From positions 18,539 through 82,538 of the forward strand of contig NZ_CCAE010000020.1 in the NCBI RefSeq assembly GCF_000723405.1: a stretch of DNA of 64,000 nt. Reading direction: 5' to 3'. The notes under the pieces were generated by a model. The model searched no databases, was not told the DNA's origin, and worked only from the letters and a program-made list of their open reading frames with translations. The stretch's first letter is position 1. Every line of letters starts with the position of its first letter. Both the position numbers and the translations under genes were made by a program. Origin of the DNA: Hydrogenophaga intermedia. GTDB taxonomy: Bacteria > Pseudomonadota > Gammaproteobacteria > Burkholderiales > Burkholderiaceae_C. Shown piece after piece: positions 1-8,080 of this stretch.

Positions 1-252
1 GCGCGCAGCGTGGCGCTGATCGATGTCTATGGCCGCCTGGTGAAGCTGCTCAACGGCTGGGCGCTGGAGCCGCAGGAAGAAGACGGCGCCCGCCCGCTGC
101 GCGAGCGCTTGACGCACCAGCAGATGGCCCAGCACCTGGCGTGTTCACGCGAGATGGTGAGCCGGCTGTTGAAGGACCTGGAGAACGGCGGCTACATCGC
201 CGTGCGGGAGCGGCGCATCTGGTTGCTGAAGAACCTGCCGGCGCGGTGGTGA
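1..252 (+). CDS. Crp/Fnr-family transcriptional regulator, C-terminal part (cut by window edge)
   Basis: The reading frame is open to base 1, so the start lies upstream of the window. The visible 83 residues form a winged helix-turn-helix of the HTH_Crp type: a 'LTHQQMAQHLACSREMVSR' recognition segment is followed by a 'GGYIAVRERRIWL' wing. Crp/Fnr proteins are cytoplasmic DNA-binding regulators with an N-terminal cyclic-nucleotide-binding-like sensor, which is not visible here. The ligand and targets therefore cannot be stated. It converges on the subtilase gene with only about 20 bases between the two stop codons. Confidence 0.85.
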   Translation, partial: ARSVALIDVYGRLVKLLNGWALEPQEEDGARPLRERLTHQQMAQHLACSREMVSRLLKDLENGGYIAVRERRIWLLKNLPARW

Positions 253-273
253 GCCGGCAAGTCTTCACAAACA

Positions 274-2217
274 TCAACCCAAGCTGTTGAGCAAACGCCG
301 CGCCTCCTTCGGCGCCGACGAACTCGTGCCCGCCAGCCGCACCGTGCTGCCGCTCAGGCTGCCCGTGGCGCGCACGCCCCACAACGCGGGGTTGTCGTCG
401 CAGGCCGCCAATGTCTCGGGCACCAGCTTCACGTCGGGCCGCTGTGCGCGCGCCGGGCCCGGGTCGGGCCGTTGCGGCGAATAGCGCGCGAAGCGCGAGA
501 GGTTCTGCGGCCCGTTGTCGGCCACGCGCGTGCCACCCACGCTGACCGTGCGCTGCCCGGTGGACAGGCTGTTGAACACACCGCTGCGTCGGATGGGCGT
601 GGGGTTGCCCGGTTGGTCCACCCAGCCGTTCAGGTTGCCCTGGGTGTCGTAGAACCGGTCCTCCAGATACGACTGCCGCCCGCCCGTGTGCAGGCCAAGG
701 GCGATGTCGTCGCGTTCCACGTAGGCGTCGAACACCACTGCGCTGCGGCCCCGGTTGCGCAGCGTCACCGTCCACACGCCGCAAGGCGCGAGCGGGTGGT
801 CGGCTTCGCGGCTGGCCGTGCATTCCAGCACCAGCAGTGCGCAGGTGCCGCGCTCGCCCAGGGCGCTGCGCGTGGGGTAGATCAGCGACCACAATGGCTG
901 GCCCTGCGCGTCCGTCCACATGCCTGACTGGCCTTGTCTTAGCGTCACCGCCTGCTCCGGCCGATCCGGCGGCGCGACGCTCAGGCTCACGCCCTCGGCG
1001 CCGTCGGGCAGCCAGATCTCCAGGAAGCTCTGCGTGTGGTCGTCAGGCTGGATGCGCCAGTGCAATGGCAGCGATTCGCCCGGTGCGAGCGTGGCGTTGG
1101 CGTGCGTGCGGGATTGGTAGCCATTGCCACCGGGCAGGGTGATGCGCAGGCGCCCGCCGAGCTTGTCCACCAGCTCATCCATTGCCGCCTCCAGCAGCGA
1201 GCTGCCGTCGTGCGGCCCGGCCAGGGTGCCCCAGCTCACGTTGGCCACGATGTCGGCGTCGTCCGCGCAGCGCGAGACGATGTACATCAGGCCGTCGAGC
1301 ACGCTCACGTTCATGGCACCGCCCGAGGTGTCGAGCACGTTGGCCCAGTCGAGCTGCACGGCCACGATGGCGCTGCGGCTCGCGGCGTCGTCCAGGCCCG
1401 GGTTGAGCAGCCCACCCGGCGCCGTGGCCAGGCCGGTGACGTGCGTGCCGTGGTTGACGGGGTGCGACAGATCCCAGAGCTGCACGTACTGGTACACCGC
1501 CTCTTCGTCAACCTGGCCCCGTCGCGTGAACTCGGCCCTCACGCGGTCGATGGCCTCGCGGTCCAGTTCATGGCCGTAGCCCATGTCGGCCGGGCGGGGG
1601 CCGGCGCGGCGCGGGTCCAGCGGTACGCGGCGGTTGTCGGGCGAGCCGGGCCAGCGGCCGCCATAGAAGTTGTCCTGCCGCCAGAAGTGGCGCACGCGCG
1701 TGTGGCCGCGCGCATCGAGAAAGGCTGCATTGGCGATGGCCAGGCCGCCGTCGATGACACCCAGCACCGACCCGCGCACACGCTGGCGCGGCGGCTGCGG
1801 GCGGCAGTGTGGTGTGCAGAACTCCGTGAGGCCCAGTGGCAGTTGCTCGACCGGCAGGCCCAGCTCGAAACGCTTGATGAGATCGCGCAGCGCGGGCTGG
1901 TTGCGCCAGTGGCGGAAGAACTCGCGCGAGACGCGCGCGCTGCAGTGGCGCAGACCGGGCACCAGCAGGTAGGCAAGCGGTATGCGCAGCCACTGGGTGG
2001 AGGTGGCGTCCACGAGCTGGCGCACGTCCACGCCCTCGCGCAGGCCGATGACGATGGGCATCCACTTGATGGGCACCGGCTCGCGGCCGGGTATGTGGTA
2101 GCCCAGGAAGCCGTCGGCCTCGGCCCAGGCCAGGTAGGGGTCCATGCCGTCGATGGCCCCGGGGGCGGACCAGTCGATGCCGGTGAATTCGCCCGTGGGC
2201 AGCGGGCGCCAGGTCAT
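274..2217 (-). CDS. S8 (subtilisin-like) serine peptidase
   Basis: 647-residue serine endopeptidase. The subtilase triad is visible: Asp156 in 'VLGVIDGG', His256 in 'NHGTHVTGLA', and Ser632 in 'AGTSSSAP', with a likely oxyanion-hole Asn in 'LPGGNGY'. The first 150 residues match no domain I recognise. About 370 residues separate His and Ser, implying a large insert, and only 15 residues follow the catalytic Ser, which is short for the fold. No signal peptide is seen, so it may act in the cytoplasm or leave by a non-Sec route. I chose the ATG at 2217 because GGAGG lies 7 bases upstream; an ATG at 2235 would put that site inside the gene. It starts 31 bases after the PAP2-like gene and is probably co-transcribed with it. 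Substrate unknown. Confidence 0.85.
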   Translation of the reverse strand: MTWRPLPTGEFTGIDWSAPGAIDGMDPYLAWAEADGFLGYHIPGREPVPIKWMPIVIGLREGVDVRQLVDATSTQWLRIPLAYLLVPGLRHCSARVSREFFRHWRNQPALRDLIKRFELGLPVEQLPLGLTEFCTPHCRPQPPRQRVRGSVLGVIDGGLAIANAAFLDARGHTRVRHFWRQDNFYGGRWPGSPDNRRVPLDPRRAGPRPADMGYGHELDREAIDRVRAEFTRRGQVDEEAVYQYVQLWDLSHPVNHGTHVTGLATAPGGLLNPGLDDAASRSAIVAVQLDWANVLDTSGGAMNVSVLDGLMYIVSRCADDADIVANVSWGTLAGPHDGSSLLEAAMDELVDKLGGRLRITLPGGNGYQSRTHANATLAPGESLPLHWRIQPDDHTQSFLEIWLPDGAEGVSLSVAPPDRPEQAVTLRQGQSGMWTDAQGQPLWSLIYPTRSALGERGTCALLVLECTASREADHPLAPCGVWTVTLRNRGRSAVVFDAYVERDDIALGLHTGGRQSYLEDRFYDTQGNLNGWVDQPGNPTPIRRSGVFNSLSTGQRTVSVGGTRVADNGPQNLSRFARYSPQRPDPGPARAQRPDVKLVPETLAACDDNPALWGVRATGSLSGSTVRLAGTSSSAPKEARRLLNSLG

Positions 2218-2248
2218 CGGATGACCTCCGCGCAACGCGCCGCGCCGC

Positions 2249-3352
2249 TCATGGCCATTCCTTCACGGCTTCTTCCCACAGCCAGTTCAGCAACGGTGCT
2301 TCGCCCACGGCGCGGGCGCGCGGGTCGCGGGTGTAGGGGTAGCCGCTGGCGTGGTCCATGGGGTCGTTCAGGCTGAAGTCCTTGGGGGCGCCATCGGGCT
2401 CGTGGAACAGCGAAGAGTTGAAGCCGCGCGCATGAACCTTGCCGCCCGTGGCGCGCGCCACGATGAACTCGGCCAGTGCGGTGCCCAGCAGGCGGCCCGC
2501 GGCGCTGTCCACGGGGTAGTGCAAGCCGGCCACGGTGCGGTTGATGGCAATGCGCGCCGCCAGGCGCTGCAACTGCTCGCGGCTGGCCACGCCGTTGCCG
2601 GGGTGGCGCGCGGTGGTGGGCGAACCGGCGTCGAGCAGGGCCTGCAGCAAGGTGGCGGCCAGGAAGGCTTCGGTGGAGTGGCCGCTGGGCCAGGCGCCGT
2701 GCCCCGGGGTCGGGATCATGGGCTGGATCTGCGGCGAGAACTCCACCGGGCGCGTGGTGGAGAACATGAACTTGAAGCGCTGGGTGACGCTGGCGGCGAG
2801 GTTGAATGCCACCTCCAGCAGTTGCAGCGTCTTGCCGTGGCGGTGCGCGGTGAGGCCCACGACCGAACTCCAGAAGGCGATGGGGTAGCCCATCTGCTCG
2901 GTGATTTCCAGCGAGCGGTCGGTGCGCAGGTCGGCGTAGGCGGCGACGAGCGAGAGCTGCTTCTTCAGCAGTGCTTCGTCGGGGCCCTTGAGCGTGACGA
3001 GGGTGTGCGGCGTGCCCTGGCGCGAGTACTGAAGCTCGGCGCGGTACTGGCGGGCGTTCGTGCCGAAGCTCAGGCCTTCCATGAGCTCGGAGCCGATGGC
3101 CTGTACGCGAGGGCCGTCGGCCCAGCGCTTGAGGTTGGTCGGGTCGTTGAAGGCGGGCCATTTGACTTTCAGCGTCGGGCCGTCGTAGGGCCCCACGATG
3201 GCTGCTCTGGAGAGGGTCAAGGCGTCGGCGGACGCGAGGTAGGGCACGGCGCCGGCGGGCGCGCCGTAGCCCCCGCTGTAACCGCCACTGTAGCCACCGC
3301 TATATCCGCCGCTGTATCCACCGCTATAGCCACCGCTGTATCCACCACTCAT
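2249..3352 (-). CDS. PAP2 / vanadium-haloperoxidase-like phosphatase with N-terminal SGGY repeats
   Basis: 367 residues. The three PAP2 signature blocks are intact: K194-X6-R201-P202, PSGH at 222-225, and R272-X5-H278-X3-D282. This fold covers acid phosphatases, lipid phosphatases and vanadate-dependent haloperoxidases, and the motifs alone do not separate them. No clear membrane segments are seen, which favours a soluble phosphatase or haloperoxidase over a lipid phosphatase. Residues 2-29 are seven perfect Ser-Gly-Gly-Tyr units, a low-complexity tail I do not know from this family. There is no signal peptide. The start is well supported by AAGGAGG seven bases before the ATG. It lies between the cyclase-TPR gene and the subtilase, all on the minus strand and close together. 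Confidence 0.82.
   Translation of the reverse strand: MSGGYSGGYSGGYSGGYSGGYSGGYSGGYGAPAGAVPYLASADALTLSRAAIVGPYDGPTLKVKWPAFNDPTNLKRWADGPRVQAIGSELMEGLSFGTNARQYRAELQYSRQGTPHTLVTLKGPDEALLKKQLSLVAAYADLRTDRSLEITEQMGYPIAFWSSVVGLTAHRHGKTLQLLEVAFNLAASVTQRFKFMFSTTRPVEFSPQIQPMIPTPGHGAWPSGHSTEAFLAATLLQALLDAGSPTTARHPGNGVASREQLQRLAARIAINRTVAGLHYPVDSAAGRLLGTALAEFIVARATGGKVHARGFNSSLFHEPDGAPKDFSLNDPMDHASGYPYTRDPRARAVGEAPLLNWLWEEAVKEWP
3266..3349 (-). repeat. Seven 12-bp tandem repeats encoding SGGY units
   Basis: Seven in-frame 12-bp units encode Ser-Gly-Gly-Tyr at the start of the PAP2-like gene. Units differ at synonymous third positions (TAT/TAC, GGA/GGC/GGT) while the peptide is invariant, so the protein repeat appears to be maintained by selection. 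Confidence 0.9.
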
Positions 3353-3385
3353 GCTGTCCTCCTTGAAATTTGCGATTGATGTGAA

Positions 3386-5212
3386 CTAGTGAATGGGCAG
3401 GCCCAAGGCCTTGAGCACTCTTGCGCCATGCTGGCGCAGACGACTCTCCCGACCTGACGCCAGATACCGATCCAGCGTCAAGTCGGGTTGAAGTTTGAGA
3501 ATCGTGTCGAGCGTCTTGCGAGCACCCTCGACATCGCCGGTTTCGTACTGAGCGATGACATACGCGCGAAGCGTCGGTAGGTGATAGCAGTTCTTCTGCA
3601 GGGACGCTCGGCATTGTTCTGCCGCCTGAGCGTGTTGGCCCATCGAGAGGTAGCAATTCGCCAGCATCATCTCGAAGTAGTACTTCTGCGGATCGAGCGG
3701 AGAGAGGTGCAGCGCCGTCTCCGCTTCCACCACCGACTCCTGAGCGGTGCCCCACATGGTTGACCAGACGCTGCGGTACAGCCACGCCATCGGGTCGTTG
3801 GGATTGTTGAGCGTCGACTCGAACAACAATTGCCGCGCCGCCTCTACATCGGCGCCCAGATGGCACAGCGCATGCCCCTTGATCGCCATCGCGAGCGAGC
3901 TGTGCGGCTCCAGATCCAGCGCGCGGTCGGCCACCGCAATCGCGGCGCGGAAGGTCTGCGCCGGCTCGGGCGCCAGACCCTGCACCACCTGCATGATGTG
4001 CCACTTCGCCAACCACGCCCACGGCGTGGCCACGCGCTTGTGCCGCTCCACCACCGCCTCCAGCAGTTGCTGGCTGCGCTGCAGGTCGCGCGGCGTGGAG
4101 CGGTGCATCAGGGTGATGCCGCCCAGCATCAGCGCGTTGCTGTCGAGCTGCGGCACCGGCAGCACCAGCGTGCGCTGCACCATGTGCTGAAGCAGCGCCT
4201 CGGCGCAGGCCTCGCTCAACTGGTGGATCAACTGGCTGTCGCTCTGCAGCAGGTCCATCACGTCGCCCGCCAGGCGCTCGGCCCACACCACCTCGCCGCG
4301 GCGGGTGTCGCAGAGTTCGGCGTTGATCACGACCTTGTCGCCGTAGCTCACGTAGCTCCCGCTGAGCGTGTACGCCGCCTCCAGCCGCTGCCCCACCTCG
4401 GCCGCCGTGGCCTGCCGGCCGCGGAAGGCGCTGGTGGACAGGCGCGAGATCACGCGCAGATCGGGGCTGCGCGAGAGCTGGGTGATCACGCCGTCGGCCA
4501 GCAGCTCGCCGATGACGTACTGCTCCTGCGAGTGGCTGCGCGTCTCGAAGGGCACCACGGCGATGCTGGGGCGGAAGTCGCTGGTGGCGGCCTCGGGCGC
4601 GGGCATGCGCGGCACCGCGCCCTGCGCCGACACGGGCGTCACCGTCCAGGTGCGCACCGGCTCGGGCCAGTGCTTCAGGTAGCTCTCGCCACGGTCCTGC
4701 ACCTCGGCGTCGATGCCGACGACGATGGCGTCGTACACGCTGGCGGTGACCACGGTCTCGCCGGGCGTGGCCAGATCGGCCACGCGCGCCGCCAGGTTCA
4801 CGCCCTGGCCGTAGATGTCGTGGTCGTCGACGTAGAGCTGGGTGGCGTTGAGGCCGGCGCGCAGGTGCAGTTGCTGCGCGGCCGGCAGGTTCTGGTTGGC
4901 CGCGTCGAAGTGGCGGTGCAGGGCCATGGCGGCGCGCACGGCCTGGGCCGGGTGCTCGAATTCGGCGAGCAGGCCGTCACCCAGGCTCTTGACCAGGCGC
5001 CCGCCGTGCAGGGGGAAGACCTCGGTGGTGGCGTGGTGCACGAAGCCGCGCCACAGGCGCACCACCTGTTCTTCGTTGTGCGCCATCAGGCGCACGGACT
5101 CGACGAGATCGATCACGAGCACGGTCTTGTGCTGCACCGGCGGCAACTCCACGGCCTGGCCCTTGGGGGGTGATGCAGGCTCGGAAGAGAAGGGTGCGGG
5201 AGAGGGGACCAT
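3386..5212 (-). CDS. Class III adenylate cyclase domain with TolB-like region and TPR repeats
   Basis: 608 residues. The N-terminal cyclase domain (about 28-185) has every key residue: metal-binding Asp35 ('VIDLVES') and Asp79 ('SLGDGL'), adenine-specifying Lys75 and Asp132, and transition-state Asn139 and Arg143 in 'YGQGVNLAAR'. This predicts an active ATP-using cyclase making cAMP. Next comes a TolB/FlgO-like segment (about 215-330, starting 'SIAVVPFE'), then helical TPR-like repeats to the C-terminus, probably for protein contacts. No membrane segment is evident. I chose the ATG at 5212; a TTG at 5299 is in frame but lies inside the terminator of the upstream gene. No clear ribosome-binding site precedes 5212, so the start is moderately sure. 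It is followed 33 bases later by the PAP2-like gene. Confidence 0.8.
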   Translation of the reverse strand: MVPSPAPFSSEPASPPKGQAVELPPVQHKTVLVIDLVESVRLMAHNEEQVVRLWRGFVHHATTEVFPLHGGRLVKSLGDGLLAEFEHPAQAVRAAMALHRHFDAANQNLPAAQQLHLRAGLNATQLYVDDHDIYGQGVNLAARVADLATPGETVVTASVYDAIVVGIDAEVQDRGESYLKHWPEPVRTWTVTPVSAQGAVPRMPAPEAATSDFRPSIAVVPFETRSHSQEQYVIGELLADGVITQLSRSPDLRVISRLSTSAFRGRQATAAEVGQRLEAAYTLSGSYVSYGDKVVINAELCDTRRGEVVWAERLAGDVMDLLQSDSQLIHQLSEACAEALLQHMVQRTLVLPVPQLDSNALMLGGITLMHRSTPRDLQRSQQLLEAVVERHKRVATPWAWLAKWHIMQVVQGLAPEPAQTFRAAIAVADRALDLEPHSSLAMAIKGHALCHLGADVEAARQLLFESTLNNPNDPMAWLYRSVWSTMWGTAQESVVEAETALHLSPLDPQKYYFEMMLANCYLSMGQHAQAAEQCRASLQKNCYHLPTLRAYVIAQYETGDVEGARKTLDTILKLQPDLTLDRYLASGRESRLRQHGARVLKALGLPIH

Positions 5213-5293
5213 GCGGGCAAATGTGACCAAACGATTCAGTTTCGCACAATCGATATCGCGCGACGGGGCCAATGGCCGATGAAAGTGCAGAAA

Positions 5294-5324
5294 CGACAAA
5301 GCCGACGGGACGTCGGCTTTGTCG
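5294..5324 (-). terminator. Rho-independent-like terminator of the H1/SWIB gene
   Basis: A perfect 13-bp stem (5294-5306 with 5312-5324) and 5-base loop lies just downstream of the minus-strand H1-like gene. Only a short T-rich tail follows. The stem is symmetrical, so weak activity on the other strand is possible. Confidence 0.65.
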
Positions 5325-5356
5325 GGTTCACCGCCGTTTGAAGGGCGGCTGGGGGA

Positions 5357-5839
5357 TCACTTGAGGTGATCGTTGACCAGCTTGGTCATCTCGAACATGG
5401 AGGCCTGGGCCTTCTTGAAGATTTCCTTCAGCTTGGCGTCGGCGTTGATCATGCGCTTGTTGACCGAGTCCTGCAGCTTGTTCTTCTTGATGTAGTCCCA
5501 CACCTTCTTGGTCACCTCGGTGCGCGGCAGCGGGTTGCTGCCGACGATGGCGGCCAGGGCGGCGCTGGGGGTCAGGGCCTTCATGAAGGCGGCGTTGGGG
5601 GTGCGCTTCTTGGCGGGGGCCTTCTTCGCGGCGGCTTTCTTGGCCGGAGCGGCTTTCTTCGCAGGCGCCTTCTTGGCCGGGGCGGCTTTCTTCGCCGGGG
5701 CCTTCTTGGCCGGAGCGGCCTTCTTCGCCGGAGCGGCCTTCTTGGCCGGAGCGGCCTTCTTCGCCGGGGCGGCTTTCTTGGCCGGGGCGGCCTTCTTCGC
5801 CGGAGCCTTCTTCGCGGCGGCTTTCTTCGCAGTTGCCAT
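5357..5839 (-). CDS. Histone H1-like DNA-binding protein with C-terminal SWIB domain
   Basis: 160 residues. The first half is a repetitive Ala-Lys-Pro tail made of units such as 'KKAAPAKKAAP', very basic and low-complexity like eukaryotic H1 tails and bacterial H1-like proteins. The second half, from 'TPSAALAAIVGSNPLPRTEV' to the end, is a SWIB/MDM2 domain with the usual 'VWDYIKKNKLQD' helix. The protein is predicted to bind and compact nucleoid DNA. The combination is common in Burkholderiales. AGAAGGA about nine bases before the ATG supports the start. It has its own hairpin terminator downstream, so it is probably monocistronic. The repeated region is prone to copy-number change. Confidence 0.88.
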   Translation of the reverse strand: MATAKKAAAKKAPAKKAAPAKKAAPAKKAAPAKKAAPAKKAAPAKKAPAKKAAPAKKAPAKKAAPAKKAAAKKAPAKKRTPNAAFMKALTPSAALAAIVGSNPLPRTEVTKKVWDYIKKNKLQDSVNKRMINADAKLKEIFKKAQASMFEMTKLVNDHLK

Positions 5840-6113
5840 GGTTGATGTCCTTCTAGAAGTTGATGTATCGCTTGTGGAGAACGCGCTCTCTCACAAGCGT
5901 CATGATGCTAATTGAGTTGCACGCGGCTTCCAATAAGGAACACGCGGTTTTGCGAGGGAAGACAAGGGGGAAACGGCGCTTTTTGGCGCGGAAAACAACA
6001 CTCCTCGGGGGTGTGTGCTCGAGAGAGTGCCCCAGAGGGCGCACGCAGGCGCGTTCGGTCGGTGTTTGTCTCGACAATGCGCGCGTGCCGAAACCACCCT
6101 TGCGGAGCCTGCG

Positions 6114-6611
6114 ATGACCTCTACTTCTCCCGCCACTTGCGACCTTTGCGACGCGCACAAGGCCGACGACAGCGGCGCTTTCCGTGTGTTGCCACCGGTG
6201 TGGCGGCACTTCGGCGCCCACCGCAGTTTCCATGGGCCGGTGAGCACGGTGAAGTGCTTCGAGGACAACACTGCGGTGAAGGCGGCGGTGGAGAGCGCGG
6301 GCGAGGGCCGGGTGCTGGTGGTGGACGGCGGTGGCTCCTTGCGACGAGCACTGCTGGGCGGCAACCTGGGCGCGGCGGCAGCGCGCAACGGCTGGGCGGG
6401 GGTGGTGATCGACGGTTGCGTGCGCGACGTGGCCGAGCTGGCCGCGTGCGAGGTGGGCATCTGCGCGCTGGCGCCGGTGCCATTGCCGACCGAGCGGCGG
6501 GGTGAGGGGCAGCGCGATGTGGCGGTGCGTGTGCAGGGCGTGTGGGTGCGGCCGGGGGACTGGCTTTATGCGGACGAGGACGGGATCGTGGTGAGCGCTG
6601 TTCGGCTTTGA
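6114..6611 (+). CDS. rraA: RraA-family protein (RNase E activity regulator or HMG aldolase)
   Basis: 165 residues covering the whole RraA fold. The conserved stretch 'GGNLGAAAARNGWAGVVIDG' followed by 'CVRDV' contains the Arg-Asp pair that binds pyruvate and metal in the 4-hydroxy-4-methyl-2-oxoglutarate aldolase branch. In E. coli RraA inhibits RNase E. Many members, including those in aromatic degraders, are aldolases, and the sequence cannot decide which applies. I chose the ATG at 6114 because GGAG lies seven bases upstream and conserved sequence begins just after it; upstream in-frame codons are unlike the family. It stands alone, divergent from the H1-like gene (274 bases between them). 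A block of inverted repeats follows. Confidence 0.8.
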   Translation: MTSTSPATCDLCDAHKADDSGAFRVLPPVWRHFGAHRSFHGPVSTVKCFEDNTAVKAAVESAGEGRVLVVDGGGSLRRALLGGNLGAAAARNGWAGVVIDGCVRDVAELAACEVGICALAPVPLPTERRGEGQRDVAVRVQGVWVRPGDWLYADEDGIVVSAVRL

Positions 6612-6668
6612 GTTGTTCGGCTGGTGGTTGGGGCGGTTGCCTGCCTGCACCTCGCGGTCGCTCGGGGC

Positions 6669-6908
6669 CGCTGGGTGCCCTGCTCCGCGACTGTCCCCCG
6701 GACCGGGCTGCGCCCAGTCCTCCTCCTTTATGTCGCTACGCAGGGCACCCAGCGTCCCCGAGCAACAGGCACCTGGGCGCGCCAACAGACCGAGTGCCCA
6801 CGAGGTCGTCGGTGCTCGGGTGTCCGGCGTAGCGACATAAAGGAGGAGGAACGGAGCGCGCCAGCGCTTCGTTCCGGGGGACAGTCGCGGAGCCGGACGC
6901 CCGAGCAC
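6669..6908. repeat. Two inverted copies of a nested-hairpin element
   Basis: The 380-base gap after rraA holds two copies of one element in opposite orientation (6669-6754 and 6812-6908). Each has an outer stem: a perfect 15-bp stem at 6669-6683/6740-6754, and 15 of 16 bp at 6812-6827/6893-6908. Inside are two conserved boxes, CTCCGCGACTGTCCCCCGGA and CCTCCTCCTTTATGTCGCTA, around a short inner hairpin. Box sequences are the same in both copies, but the outer and inner stems differ completely and still pair. Because the copies are inverted, they can also pair with each other. No coding gene is seen. It could be a structured RNA, a mobile palindromic element, or a convergent transcription barrier. 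Confidence 0.8.
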
Positions 6909-6991
6909 CGATGACCGGAGCAACCGGAGCAAGCAAACGACCACCCCATGACCCGCCGAGAGAAAAAGCCTCGACGGCCGAAGCCGCAAGC

Positions 6992-7807
6992 TCAGCCCGC
7001 GAGCCCCTTCCAGAGCATGTACGCCGCCAGCAGATAGAGGATCCCCGCGAACACCCGCTTGAGCGAGGCGATGGGCAGCGCGTGCGCCGCCCGAACGCCG
7101 AGAGGTGCCATCAACACGCTCGCGCAGGCAATGACCACCAGCGCCGGCACGTAGATGTAGCCCACCGAACTGGGCGGCAGGTTCTCCACGCCCTGGCCCG
7201 ACACCACGTAGCCCGCCGCGTTGGCCAGCGCGATCGGGAAACCCAGTGCCGCGCTCGTGGCCACCGCGTTGTGGATCGGCACGTTGCACCAGGTCATGAA
7301 CGGCACCGACACGAAGCCGCCGCCCGCGCCCACCAGGCCCGAGAGGAAGCCGATGGCCCCGCCCGCGCCGAGCTGGCCCGCCGTGCCCGGCATGGTGCGC
7401 GTGGGTTTCGGCTTCTTGTCCAGCAGCATCTGCGTGGCAGAAAAGCCCACGAACAGCGCGAAGAACAGCGCCAGCCACGAGCCCTTGAGCAAGGCGAACA
7501 CGCCCATGCTGGCCACGATGGCGCCCAGCACGATGCCGGGTGCCAGGCGCTTGACGATGTCCCAGCGCACCGCGCCGCGCTTGTGGTGCGCGCGCACACT
7601 GGAAATGCTGGTGAAGATGATCGTCGCCATGGACGTGGCGATGGCCATCTTGACGGCCAGGTCGGGCGCGACGCCGCGGCCGTTGAGGATGAGGGTAATG
7701 AACGGGACCATCAGCATTCCGCCGCCGATGCCGAGAAGGCCCGCGAGGAATCCGGTCCCCACGCCGAGCAGTGCGAGCTCGGCGATCAACAGGGGTTCAA
7801 GTGGCAT
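6992..7807 (-). CDS. TauE/SafE-family membrane permease
   Basis: 271-residue integral membrane protein with about eight hydrophobic segments in two halves. Each half carries the family's glycine-rich motif ('FLAGLLGIGGGMLMVP' near residue 20 and 'FLSGLVGAGGGFVSVP' in the middle). Family members export or import sulfite, sulfoacetate, taurine-derived or other organic anions across the inner membrane. The substrate cannot be read from sequence. The ATG at 7807 starts the first conserved segment, though no strong ribosome-binding site is visible. It lies downstream of a candidate RNA gene and zapA on the same strand and convergent with the repeat block after rraA. Confidence 0.85.
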   Translation of the reverse strand: MPLEPLLIAELALLGVGTGFLAGLLGIGGGMLMVPFITLILNGRGVAPDLAVKMAIATSMATIIFTSISSVRAHHKRGAVRWDIVKRLAPGIVLGAIVASMGVFALLKGSWLALFFALFVGFSATQMLLDKKPKPTRTMPGTAGQLGAGGAIGFLSGLVGAGGGFVSVPFMTWCNVPIHNAVATSAALGFPIALANAAGYVVSGQGVENLPPSSVGYIYVPALVVIACASVLMAPLGVRAAHALPIASLKRVFAGILYLLAAYMLWKGLAG

Positions 7808-7842
7808 GAAAAGGTGTCTGCAAGTGAGTGCCGGGCCGTTAG

Positions 7843-7988
7843 CCTGAACCGGGGTTCAGGTGGGCAAGGGCAGCGCGGCTTCGGGTTCGTCTGACGCGAG
7901 ACGCTCGCACCAGCCGCGCAATGTACCAAGCCCGGGCTCAATGAGCATTGGTTCAAGGACATTAGAACCCGGCACACACTGCAGACGG
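7843..7988 (-). ncRNA. Candidate structured RNA downstream of zapA (6S RNA position)
   Basis: The 273-base gap between zapA and the permease has no convincing ORF but strong structure on the minus strand. A -10-like TAAAAT (7994-7999) would start an RNA near 7987. There CGTCTG (7982-7987) can pair with CAGACG (7888-7893), closing a rod. CGGGTTC/GAACCCG (7965-7971 with 7882-7888) is an alternative pairing, and an inner hairpin contains CCTTGAACCAATG. An 8-bp near-palindrome (7843-7860) could end the transcript. In many proteobacteria ssrS (6S RNA) lies directly downstream of zapA, so 6S is the leading guess. Primary-sequence match and length are not decisive. Confidence 0.35.
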
Positions 7989-8080
7989 ATGCAATTTTAG
8001 GAGCAGTGCGAAACCCCTGCGGACCATCGGTCGGTGCGTGTGCGCGTGCTGATGGGCGGCGCGCGGTCACGCGGATTTCA

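Noticed and set aside
5213..5299. TTG at 5299 as the start of the cyclase gene
   Set aside because: It lies inside the hairpin terminator of the upstream H1-like gene, and the extra 29 residues are not part of the cyclase domain.
6542..6949. Several small ORFs on both strands after rraA
   Set aside because: They all run through the inverted repeat block; their peptides mirror the repeat sequence and none has a convincing ribosome-binding site.
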